This document shows, in pieces, positions 7,767 through 15,460 of a DNA stretch of 35,997 nucleotides (position 1 is its first letter; every line of letters begins with the position of its first letter). The notes under the pieces are model-generated. The model ran no database searches. It saw nothing but the letters and a program-made list of their open reading frames with translations, and was not told the DNA's origin. The DNA comes from CAYRZF01 sp964428805 (GTDB taxonomy: Bacteria > Methylomirabilota > Methylomirabilia > Rokubacteriales > CSP1-6): positions 1 to 35,997 of the forward strand of contig CAYRZF010000012.1 of the NCBI GenBank assembly GCA_964428805.1. The letters run 5' to 3'. The position numbers and the translations under genes are program-made.

Positions 7767-10700
7767 TTCTTCGGCCTGGATTCGAGTTCCTGCTGAATTC
7801 TGAGGAGAGCTATGTGGGCCGCCGAGCGAACCGTCCTGCTCGAATCCCTTAGAGCCACCTGGAGGCCCTCGCGCGCCCCCTGGGACTGAAGCTCGCCGAG
7901 GGAGCGGGCTGCGGTCGCGCGGATACCCTCCGGAAGGCCCTTCACCAGACCGAAGAATCGGGGGCGGCGCTGGAGCACCTGGAGGAGCGGGACGATGGCG
8001 CGGGCATCCTTCAACCCACCCAGGCAGAGGCAGGCAATCCTCATAACATGGTCGTTCGGCGGTTGCTCCAGAAGGTTCGTCACGGAGTCCAGCAGCTCTA
8101 CCCCGGCAAGTCCCCGCACGCACTCGAGTGCTCCCAGCACCACCTCGGGCTTCGGCTGGGCCAGCGCCTGCCCGAGGAATCGTATGGCGTGGTCCCGTTG
8201 GACCCGGGTCAGCGTGCGGGCCATTTCGGCCCGAATCTCCACCTCTGGGTGACTTAGGAGAAACAAAAACTCCCCCCCAAGCGATGGGGCGACGATGTCG
8301 AGCACCTCGATGATTCGGCATACCTTTTCGACCGGAGCGTCCTCCCCCACCTCCTGGGTCAGGAGGCGGACGCTGGCGTGTACCTGCGCGTGCAGGATCG
8401 CGGCGGCAGCTCGGCGGATCTCCTGGTCGCCGCCCTCGAGTATCAGGCCCAGCAAGAACGGCACCGCTCCAGGTCCCAGCCCGGCCAGGACCGCGCTCCC
8501 CTGCTGGCGGCGGGCCGGATCGGGGTCCGTCAGCGCCGTCACCACGGGCTGAAACGCCCCGGCGGTCGCCAGGGAGTCCACCAGGCCCCTGACGCTGCCG
8601 ACGAAGTTCGCCCGGTCCAGCCTGTGCGTGGCGGTGCCCAGGGCCTCGGCGAGGCGCGCAGCACGGTTGAGATCCCCATCGAGCAGAAGCCGCTTGAGGG
8701 GTGTCGCTGCGACCTCCACCTCCACCTGAAACACGTCCAGCTGTGGTTCTTTCCTCAGGGCTTGGCCGAGAGGCGGGAGTGCCTGGTCCAAGAGCCAGTG
8801 GACGGATTCATCCTCCACGCCCGTCAGGAAGAGGGACAGGCCGGCGGCCGCTTTTCGACGGAGGGTCCCCTCCGACTCGGTAAGCGCCGCCGTCGTCCGC
8901 TCCACGAGCTGCCGGGCGAGATCCTCCCGACCGAGGCGTCGAAGGGCCCCGAGGACGGCCGGAATCTCCACCTGGACCGCCCGATCCAGGAACTTCCCCA
9001 GCGGCTCCGCGAGCCACTGGGAGGCCCGTCGGACCGTCAGCTCCGCCTCCGACTCCGCGGCAGCATGCTCTGGCGGGATCTCCGGCCCTGGCGCTTCCGG
9101 CTCCGGGACCTCTGCCTCCTCGATCCGAGCGGCGGCCGCGTACGTGCGGGTCCCGACCTCGATCGTGGTAATCCCGCGCCCTTCCAGCAGGCTCCGCCAG
9201 AAGGTGGGGATCTTCTGCGCCTCCTCGAGGGGTTGGGCGAGCTGAGTGAGAAACACCCGTAGCGCTTCTCGGGTCACGCCCCGCCGGAGAGTCAGGCTCG
9301 TGAGGCTGCTGTCCTCCATGAGCCTTTGCAAGATCTCGATCGTGATGCCGAACAGGCGCGGGTGGGGCCGGGTCGCGTTGACGACGATGGTGCCCTCCGC
9401 CATCCCGACCGTCAGGGTCGGAATGCGCGTGAAGAGAGCCTCCGCCTGACGCTCCAGTTGATCGAGGGAGAGGGTGATCAGCTGGCTCTCGGGCGGGTAC
9501 AGCCGGATGTTGTCCACCGCTGTCGCGAGAGCGCGCAGCGTGTCGCGGACCAGCGCGAGCGTCGGATCGTCAAGGCGCGCCTCCTTCTGTTCCTGCCTCC
9601 AGACGGTCTTCCCCGCTCCCGCCGCCAGAAAGATGACCGGGAACACGTGCACGTGGGTGATTCCTTCCGTCTTGAGCCGGCCGTCCCAGTACCCCACATC
9701 GTGCTGGACCCCCTTAGACGGCCCGCTGAGAATCTTCAGAAGACCCATCAGGTCGGCAGCGGTCATCCCGCGTTCGAAGGTACACCGGCGAATTCCGTGG
9801 TCCGCGTAGATCCTCAGGAGGTCCTGAGCGACCGGAAGCAGTCCGATGCTCGCCGCCGGTTCGCCATTGATCTGAAGAACTTGACCCTCTTCGGCGAAGG
9901 TCACGGCCTCGACGCGTTCCAGAAGCTCCAGCAGGCGCTGCTTGACCGCGGCCACGCCCTGCTCGACGACCTGGCTCCCCTCCGGGTACACACGCATATT
10001 CTTGACGGCCACGGTCAGGGCCCTCAAAAAGCGGTCCGCCAGGGGCCAGGTCCGCTCGTCCAGCGGGCGGACGGCCTCGGCACCCACTTTCAGGCTTAGC
10101 TCGCGCGCGACCTCGGCCGCGGAGAAGAGCCGCCCCGAGAACTCCTGAACCCGCCGGCGGTAGAACTCCCCCTTGGTCGCATCGTCCGACCGCTCGAAGT
10201 GGTAGGCCAGCGGCCCCAACGCCTGCTCCACCCGGGGCCCCGCCAGCCGCTCGGAGACCTCGCCCACCACCCGGTGAGTTTGCCGGCGGTTGTCATAGTC
10301 CAGATGCGAGTAGACGATCTGCTGGAAACACTGGCTGAGAAACCGTACTTCCTCCTCATCCGCCAACGGCCCGGACTCCTCGAACACCCGGGACTTCTTC
10401 CCCCGATCGACGAGCTCCTGGGTCTCTCCCGGATCTTTCCCTAACACCTCTGCCAGGAGCGTGAGGTCCACGTGGGGGCCCACGACCACCGCCTTGGAGA
10501 TCATCGCGTGCGTCTCCTGGTCGAGGACCTCCAACCCCCCCAGCACGGCCGCTTCCAGCGAGGCCGGTACCCCGGCGGAGTCCACCGCCTCGAGATCCCA
10601 CAGCCCTTCCGTCGTCTTCAGGGCCCCCTTGGCGAGAAGGCCCTTGAGCGTTTCCTCCACGAACAACGGAATCCCGGTGCTGGCCTCGTAGAGGCGGTCG

Positions 10701-11998
10701 AAAAAGCCCGGCGAGGCCGTGTGCGGTCCGAGGATCTCCGCGACCATGGCTGTGACCTCGGGGAGCGTCAGGGGGGCGAGGTTCACCTTCAGGAAGTTCG
10801 GGAATTGGTGCAGGAGGGCGAAGAGCCGCACCAGGGGAAGCGGGGCTCCCTCGCGCTGGGCAAGCGCCTCGGACTGGGCGGCGGCATACGCGATGATCCG
10901 GCCGTCCTCCCGGTCAAGGAGGCGATAGAGGACCTCGAGGCTCGCCTCGTCCACGAAGTGAATATCATCCAGGAACAGCAGGAGCGGGCTCTTTTCCGAG
11001 AGGAGGCAGAGAAGGTCTCCCATGCCGTGAAAGAGCAGGCTCCTCCGTTCCTCGGGGGCGATCTCCTCAGGCCGTGCGTCGGGTGTCGCGAGCGCGGGAA
11101 CGATCGTCGCCAGCTCGGTCACCGTCGGGCGTGAGAGCCGCGCCCTGGCAGCGGCAAGCTGCTCGGGCTCTCGCGTGAAGCACTCAGCGAGGATCGGGGC
11201 GAGGCTGCTGTACGGGATGGCCCGATGCGGATCCAGGCAGCGCTGGAAGTAACACCGGAGTCCTCGTCTGAGGCCGCGGTCTATCAACTCGGTGAGGAGG
11301 CGGCTCTTCCCCAGGCCCCGGTTCGCCTCCACCAAGAAGAATCGATTCCCCTTCTGGCCAGACTCCCCGAGCGGTTGTTCGAGCTCCGCCAGGGCTGCCT
11401 CCCGACCCACGAGGCGGGGGCAGGGAAACCGCTTCAGGACCTCCACCTCGGGGGGAAGCATCCAGCCCCCCGCCCGGCTGACGCAGTTCTTCCCCATGCG
11501 TTTGGATCGGTAGAGCGCTTGGTCCGCGGCTTCGATGAGCTCGGACGGGTTGGTGGCGTCCTCCGGAAAGGCGGCGACGCCGATGCTGACCCGCACCAGC
11601 ATCCCGGAGGACGCTTTCGGGGTAACGAACGGTTCGGCCGTGACCCTTACCCGAAGTCCCTCCGCCACACTCACGCCGCCCGCTCCGTCCACTCCTTCCA
11701 GGAAGGCGAAGAACTCGTCGCCGGCAAAGCGGATCGCGTATGCTTCCGGGGGGAGCGCCCCAGTGATGAGTTGAGCCAGCCGTTTGAGGACGAAGTCTCC
11801 CTCGATATGACCGTAGGTGTCGTTGACCTGCTTGAAGCCGTCCAGATCGAGCATGATGACGCAGAGGGGGGTGTGGTTTTGGGCAAGCTGGGCCGGGCGC
11901 TCCCGCAGATACTGCCGCATGAACCGACGGTTGTAGAGCCCCGTCAGCTCATCGAGGAAGATAAGCCGCGATGCCTCACGAATCCCCGAGATCGCCAT
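7763..11998 (-). CDS. GGDEF + STAND-like NTPase + HEAT-repeat protein (upstream paralogue)
   Basis: A 1411-residue protein with the same order as its downstream paralogue: GGDEF (about 10-175), NTPase (about 195-600), two YPxxS modules (VRVYPEGS and IRLYPPES), and C-terminal HEAT-like repeats ending in ALRDSSRTVRSAAHIALLRI. The GGDEF domain keeps DELTGLYNRRF, metal-ligand Asp51 in LDLDGFKQVND, and AGDEF (92-96; Ala replaces the first Gly). It lacks an RxxD I-site. It may therefore make cyclic di-GMP, or only bind nucleotide. Walker A is degenerate at its first Gly (A225-NRGLGKS), while Walker B (FLDDIHFVDE, Asp344-Asp345) is intact, the reverse of its partner. No transmembrane segment or signal peptide is evident, so the protein is cytoplasmic. 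A sigma-54-type element lies about 85 nt upstream. No strong Shine-Dalgarno precedes the ATG. Confidence 0.9.
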   Translation of the reverse strand: MAISGIREASRLIFLDELTGLYNRRFMRQYLRERPAQLAQNHTPLCVIMLDLDGFKQVNDTYGHIEGDFVLKRLAQLITGALPPEAYAIRFAGDEFFAFLEGVDGAGGVSVAEGLRVRVTAEPFVTPKASSGMLVRVSIGVAAFPEDATNPSELIEAADQALYRSKRMGKNCVSRAGGWMLPPEVEVLKRFPCPRLVGREAALAELEQPLGESGQKGNRFFLVEANRGLGKSRLLTELIDRGLRRGLRCYFQRCLDPHRAIPYSSLAPILAECFTREPEQLAAARARLSRPTVTELATIVPALATPDARPEEIAPEERRSLLFHGMGDLLCLLSEKSPLLLFLDDIHFVDEASLEVLYRLLDREDGRIIAYAAAQSEALAQREGAPLPLVRLFALLHQFPNFLKVNLAPLTLPEVTAMVAEILGPHTASPGFFDRLYEASTGIPLFVEETLKGLLAKGALKTTEGLWDLEAVDSAGVPASLEAAVLGGLEVLDQETHAMISKAVVVGPHVDLTLLAEVLGKDPGETQELVDRGKKSRVFEESGPLADEEEVRFLSQCFQQIVYSHLDYDNRRQTHRVVGEVSERLAGPRVEQALGPLAYHFERSDDATKGEFYRRRVQEFSGRLFSAAEVARELSLKVGAEAVRPLDERTWPLADRFLRALTVAVKNMRVYPEGSQVVEQGVAAVKQRLLELLERVEAVTFAEEGQVLQINGEPAASIGLLPVAQDLLRIYADHGIRRCTFERGMTAADLMGLLKILSGPSKGVQHDVGYWDGRLKTEGITHVHVFPVIFLAAGAGKTVWRQEQKEARLDDPTLALVRDTLRALATAVDNIRLYPPESQLITLSLDQLERQAEALFTRIPTLTVGMAEGTIVVNATRPHPRLFGITIEILQRLMEDSSLTSLTLRRGVTREALRVFLTQLAQPLEEAQKIPTFWRSLLEGRGITTIEVGTRTYAAAARIEEAEVPEPEAPGPEIPPEHAAAESEAELTVRRASQWLAEPLGKFLDRAVQVEIPAVLGALRRLGREDLARQLVERTTAALTESEGTLRRKAAAGLSLFLTGVEDESVHWLLDQALPPLGQALRKEPQLDVFQVEVEVAATPLKRLLLDGDLNRAARLAEALGTATHRLDRANFVGSVRGLVDSLATAGAFQPVVTALTDPDPARRQQGSAVLAGLGPGAVPFLLGLILEGGDQEIRRAAAAILHAQVHASVRLLTQEVGEDAPVEKVCRIIEVLDIVAPSLGGEFLFLLSHPEVEIRAEMARTLTRVQRDHAIRFLGQALAQPKPEVVLGALECVRGLAGVELLDSVTNLLEQPPNDHVMRIACLCLGGLKDARAIVPLLQVLQRRPRFFGLVKGLPEGIRATAARSLGELQSQGAREGLQVALRDSSRTVRSAAHIALLRIQQELESRPKK

Positions 11999-12303
11999 GT
12001 CGCTACCGTCGTCTGTCGATTCCCGAACCCTCGACCTCGGCTGGACAGACCACTAGTTCATCGTGTATGACTGTCTACCGTGCAGCAACCGTGCCACAAT
12101 GCGGAGGTCCTTTGGGTTCCTCCCCTCGCTCCTTCCTGCCCTCCCCCTCGCGGGAATGAGCGCTATTCCCATTCTATATCGCCCGAGTCTCCCGGCCATC
12201 CTGCTATGTGAGGAGAGGCGAGGGTGCATTTTTGGCACTTGAAAGGCGAAAACGTGTCAGGCGGGGGACGAATGTGGACACGGTGGGCGAGGCCGGCGCC
12301 CTG
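11999..12303. other. 305-nt intergenic region upstream of the GGDEF/NTPase pair
   Basis: This is the longest gene-free stretch before the accessory region. It separates the end of the metE-like pair from the start of the 1411-residue gene. It holds a -24/-12 type promoter (12081-12096) but no convincing small gene; the short frames in it lack ribosome-binding sites and conserved-looking sequence. No clear hairpin plus T-run terminator for the metE-like operon is visible on the minus strand. A second TGGCAC at 12235 on the plus strand lacks a good -12 half. Confidence 0.6.
12081..12096 (-). promoter_or_regulatory. sigma-54 (-24/-12) promoter candidate
   Basis: Read on the minus strand the site is TGGCACGGTTGCTGCA. 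Compared with the RpoN consensus TGGCACG-N4-TTGCW it matches every position except one (C for the first T of TTGC), with exact GG-to-GC spacing. A transcript would begin near 12070 and leave a leader of roughly 70 nt before the ATG at 11998. RpoN promoters need an enhancer-binding activator; none is encoded in this window. Confidence 0.55.
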
Positions 12304-13314
12304 CTACGGTGTGAGCGCTAGGTCCTCACGAATCCGGCGGACAGCGACGAGCATTGCCTCGAGCTTCCCCCGGCTCTCCTCGACCGTCCGGGTTTTCAGC
12401 CCACAATCCGGGTCCACCCAAATCCGGTCCGGCGGGAGGACTCGCACGCCGCGCATGATGCGCGCGCCGATCTCGGCCGGAGCCTCGATCCTGTGGCTGT
12501 GGACGTCGAGCACGCCGAGAGAAAGATCCTTGGTGAAGGGGTCCTTCTCGAAGATCTTCAGGAGATCGAGTGCGCTGTTTGAAATGGCCAGATCGAGGTT
12601 GTCCACGGGAAGGTCGAGCATGTCAGGGTAAATCGTCTCGAAGGCCCCGTAGCAGGCGTGGGTGATGAAGTAGGCGGGGAGCCCGTCAACGGTGAGGTGC
12701 ATGGCCTCAATCGCGAAGGGGAACTCTTCCTGCCGGACCGAAATGGCCGGCTCGTCGATCTGGATAATCTTGGCCCCGGCCTCGATCAGTGCCTCGACCT
12801 CCTTTCGGATCTCCCGCGCCAGGGCCAGGCAGGCGGACTTCCGGTCCGGGTAGTAATCGTTGAATGACCAGTCCATGACCGTGTAAGGGCCGGTCAGCAT
12901 TCCCTTCACCGGTTTGTCGGTGAGGGCCTGGGTCCACTGCCACCACGAGACGGTCATGGGGCCCGGCCATTTCACCTCGCCCACGATGACGGGCTTATGG
13001 TAGTACCGGTTGCCGTAAGAACGGACCAGTCCCCCCGTCTGGAAGCCCGCCATAATCTCGGCAAAGTGAGCCACCATGTCACCCCGATACTGTTCTCCGT
13101 CCACAAGGACGTCGAGCCCGATCTCCTCCTGAGTTCGGATCCAGAACTCGGTGGCTTTCTTCTCCAGCGCCTCCAGCTCGCGCTTGGTGATTTGCTTCCG
13201 GGCGTACTTCGTCCGCGCCGCGGCCAGTTCCGGGGTTTTGGGAAAACTCCCGACCGTACTTGTGGGGAGCAGCGGCAAATCGAGGCCGAGGCGCTTGAGC
13301 TTCTGTCGGCTCAT
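12304..13314 (-). CDS. short MetE-type methionine synthase, catalytic-domain-like
   Basis: A 336-residue homologue of the C-terminal catalytic half of cobalamin-independent methionine synthase (MetE). The opening LPTSTVGSFPKTPEL, the MLTGPYTVMDWSF and IQIDEPA segments, and the zinc-site segments THAC (His and Cys ligands) and DPDCGLKTR (last Cys ligand) are all present. The Glu ligand of E. coli MetE (in ITIETSRS) aligns by eye with Ala in LDLAISNS, so zinc coordination may differ. Short core-MetE proteins are known in archaea and some bacteria (the Mes families); several take methyl groups from donors other than methyltetrahydrofolate, for example corrinoid proteins. Its ATG overlaps the stop of the MetE-N-like gene (ATGA, 13311-13314), so the two products probably work together. 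It ends the cupin-lut-DUF2203-metE run. Confidence 0.85.
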   Translation of the reverse strand: MSRQKLKRLGLDLPLLPTSTVGSFPKTPELAAARTKYARKQITKRELEALEKKATEFWIRTQEEIGLDVLVDGEQYRGDMVAHFAEIMAGFQTGGLVRSYGNRYYHKPVIVGEVKWPGPMTVSWWQWTQALTDKPVKGMLTGPYTVMDWSFNDYYPDRKSACLALAREIRKEVEALIEAGAKIIQIDEPAISVRQEEFPFAIEAMHLTVDGLPAYFITHACYGAFETIYPDMLDLPVDNLDLAISNSALDLLKIFEKDPFTKDLSLGVLDVHSHRIEAPAEIGARIMRGVRVLPPDRIWVDPDCGLKTRTVEESRGKLEAMLVAVRRIREDLALTP

Positions 13315-14297
13315 GATCGTCCTCCGAGGTACTCGTCCCTGAGGCGCTTCAGGGTCTCGAGCTTCTGGCGCGCACGGTCCCGCGGGAGGAACTCGAGACC
13401 ACAGGACGGCGTGAGGTAGGCCTGGCTGGCCTTCAGCGCGGGCAGCACCGTGTCCAGAATGGGAAACACGCGTTCCGCCGTTTCCAGCTTGGTGTTGCGG
13501 GCATCGATCACGCCAAGCGCCAGCACTTTCTGGGAGCCCGCATCAGCGATCAGCGCGGGGAGTTTGGGACTGTAGGTGAAGTCGAGCCCGAGCACGTCCA
13601 CCGGAAGAGCTTGGAGATCGCGATACAGCGGCGCCACGTCCCCGAACGAAGTGTGAAGCGCCAGCCTCGCCGTTCCACGCGCACGCGCCAGGACCACCAG
13701 CGCTTCCTCGAGTAGATTCAAATCCTCCGGATGGTGAAGGATGGCTGGCTCGTCGAGCTGGATGAGCGGGGCGCCAGCCCGGGAGAGGCCGCTGACCTCC
13801 TCGGCAAGGACCTCGGTGTAGGCCGAAGCCAGGGCGCGCACGGAGCCGTATCCCCCTCCGAGGATCGACCCCCGCGCCAGCGTGTACGGCCCCGTCAGCA
13901 CGGGCTTGACCGGCCGCGACGATACCGAACGGGCAAATTCGTACTCTCGGAGAAGGATCGGCCCCTTGCGCCGGACTCGCCCCTTCACCACCGGCTGGCG
14001 GAAGTAACAGTTGGTGTCGAAGAGGCGAAGCAGGCCGTTGATCTCGATTCCCTCCAGGCCACGCGCCAAATGGGAGTAGGGGTCGTACCACCGGATCTGA
14101 CCGTCGGTGACCAGATCGATTCCCGCCTCAATCTGCTCCCGGATCGCCTCGGCCGTTGCCTCGTCCTCGACTTTTCGGAACGCCTCCTCGCCAATCTCGC
14201 CGCGTTCCCGTTGCGCGTAAGCCTGGCGATGGCGCTGCAGTTCGGGGGCGTCCCCGATCCGAGGATAGCTCCCCGCGGTGGTCAGAATCAGTTCCAT
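13311..14297 (-). CDS. MetE-like protein, N-terminal-domain type partner
   Basis: A 328-residue MetE-family barrel. Its start (TTAGSYPRIGDAPELQRHR) and the segment DLVTDGQIRWYDPYSHL resemble the N-terminal, non-catalytic domain of full-length MetE (PRIG..REL and the YD segment). It also keeps PVLTGPYTL and IQLDEPA. At the zinc-site positions it reads HTS instead of H-x-C, Asp instead of Glu (VLGLDFTYS), and keeps the last Cys (TPSCGLEFL). This suggests a structural or methyl-donor-binding role rather than homocysteine activation. AAAGGAG lies 6 nt before the ATG and overlaps the stop of the DUF2203 gene, so expression is coupled on both sides. Split N/C MetE pairs are known from archaea. Assignment to the N-type is by eye. 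Confidence 0.78.
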   Translation of the reverse strand: MELILTTAGSYPRIGDAPELQRHRQAYAQRERGEIGEEAFRKVEDEATAEAIREQIEAGIDLVTDGQIRWYDPYSHLARGLEGIEINGLLRLFDTNCYFRQPVVKGRVRRKGPILLREYEFARSVSSRPVKPVLTGPYTLARGSILGGGYGSVRALASAYTEVLAEEVSGLSRAGAPLIQLDEPAILHHPEDLNLLEEALVVLARARGTARLALHTSFGDVAPLYRDLQALPVDVLGLDFTYSPKLPALIADAGSQKVLALGVIDARNTKLETAERVFPILDTVLPALKASQAYLTPSCGLEFLPRDRARQKLETLKRLRDEYLGGRS

Positions 14298-14308
14298 TCA
14301 GGTCTCCT

Positions 14309-14719
14309 TTAAAGGGGCTTGCGGGCGGCGTATCCTTCGTCGAGGCCGTGCCAGAAACTAATCTTGGTTTCGCCAAAGCGCCAGCAGAGGTTCACCTCCT
14401 GGTCGTTCATCAGGTGTGGGAAGTCCACCAGACCTGTGCCCAGGTCTTTGGGAACTCCCCCCAGTGTGACGACGGCGGCGATTCCTTCCTGCAGCTGCCG
14501 CGTGAGCTCCTCGAGCCGCCGGGTTCGTTCCCGCCAGGTTTCCCGGTCGAGGATTCCGCCCCCCGCCATCGCGATCCGGTGTTGTTCCTGACGAAAGCCA
14601 GAACGGATCTCCTGCATCTCACTCTGCATCTCGATCAAGCGCCCCATGATCTCCGTCAGTTCCGGGATCAGCGCTTCGACCTGATACGGCATGAAGTATC
14701 TCTTGGACCCACCTTCCAC
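14309..14719 (-). CDS. DUF2203 family protein
   Basis: A 136-residue protein of the DUF2203 family, of unknown function. Diagnostic segments are RYFMPYQVEALIPEL at the start and, at the end, KDLGTGLVDFPHLMNDQEVNLCWRFGE followed by FWHGLDEGYAARKPL. The middle is a helical, Glu/Arg-rich stretch likely to form a coiled coil. The start is a GTG at 14719 with GAGGG 7 nt upstream. The later internal ATG would cut off the conserved RYF residues and is rejected. It is 10 nt after lutC and 11 nt before the MetE-N-like gene, so it is part of the same operon. Confidence 0.85.
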   Translation of the reverse strand: MEGGSKRYFMPYQVEALIPELTEIMGRLIEMQSEMQEIRSGFRQEQHRIAMAGGGILDRETWRERTRRLEELTRQLQEGIAAVVTLGGVPKDLGTGLVDFPHLMNDQEVNLCWRFGETKISFWHGLDEGYAARKPL

Positions 14720-14729
14720 GCCGTATCCC

Positions 14730-15458
14730 TCAGAGCGATTCCACGAAGATCGCGTGGACTTCCTTGGGCCCGTGGACGCCGCGAGTCAGGGTCAGCTCGA
14801 TGTCGGCGGTCCGGCTGGGCCCGGTGATGAAGTTGATGACGGCGCCGCTCATCGTGCCCGTGGGGTCCACGTGAAGGTCTTCGAGTATGACGCCCACCTG
14901 CTCCAGCGTTTCGAGCAGCCGTTCCTTGCCGAAGATCGTGATGTGAGTTTCGGGCAGGAGCGAGGTGGAGCGGGGTCGGCCGGAGCCGGAAATGAGGATG
15001 AGCGTCCCGGTCTCCGCCAGCACGAAGTCGGCCCCCGTGACGCCGATCTGGGCCCGGGCCGCTGCCTCGCGGTAGGAGAGCCGCGCCCCGTCCTGCGCGT
15101 CGGACGGGGCCACCGTGACGCTCAACCCCTGAGGTTCCAGGTGTGGCCGGAGATCGAGTCCAAGTTCGCCTGGTTCCCACGTGATCAGTTCCCGCGCGTC
15201 CTTCTCCCGAGCGAGGGCCTGGATCACCCCGGGGACTTCTTCGATATGGGTGACGCGGTGGAAGACGCCGCTGACCTGCTCGAACTCCTGCTTGAAACGC
15301 TCAAGTGCTTCGGGCCAGCGCTCGGACATCTGCCGTCTGATCGCCGCAGCGGCCTCCGACGGCCTGTCGGGCGGGATCGCGGTCGAGGCGGGAAAAAGCC
15401 CGGGCGTCCGCCGCACCTCTTTGCGGATGCGGCTGAGAAAGTCGGCGCGCGTCGCCAC
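14730..15458 (-). CDS. lutC: LUD-domain protein LutC (YkgG family)
   Basis: A 242-residue LUD-domain protein, the LutC subunit of the LutABC system that oxidises L-lactate in Bacillus. The family hallmark is GVTGADFVLAETGTL followed by an HITIFGKERL strand and a C-terminal TGPSRTADIELTLTRGVHGP segment. The frame continues upstream into lutB, but a GTG at 15458 lies 2 nt after the lutB stop and gives the usual family start (TRADFLSRIRKEV); AAGGAG precedes it by 11 nt. LutC has no iron-sulfur motif and acts with LutA and LutB in the cytoplasm. LUD operons may handle substrates other than lactate. Gene order is lutA-lutB-lutC as in Bacillus. Confidence 0.9.
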   Translation of the reverse strand: MATRADFLSRIRKEVRRTPGLFPASTAIPPDRPSEAAAAIRRQMSERWPEALERFKQEFEQVSGVFHRVTHIEEVPGVIQALAREKDARELITWEPGELGLDLRPHLEPQGLSVTVAPSDAQDGARLSYREAAARAQIGVTGADFVLAETGTLILISGSGRPRSTSLLPETHITIFGKERLLETLEQVGVILEDLHVDPTGTMSGAVINFITGPSRTADIELTLTRGVHGPKEVHAIFVESL

Positions 15459-15460
15459 GG

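Noticed and set aside
7767..8321. 185-codon upstream extension of the 1414-residue gene
   Set aside because: It lies inside the paralogue in another frame and is low-complexity. ATG at 7766 starts the GGDEF domain and overlaps the upstream stop in an ATGA pair.
12053..12238. Small minus-strand gene in the 305-nt intergenic region
   Set aside because: The frame has no Shine-Dalgarno, odd composition, and overlaps the promoter element.
12235..12251. Second sigma-54-like TGGCAC on the plus strand
   Set aside because: The -12 half reads AGGC instead of TTGC, and no plus-strand gene follows.
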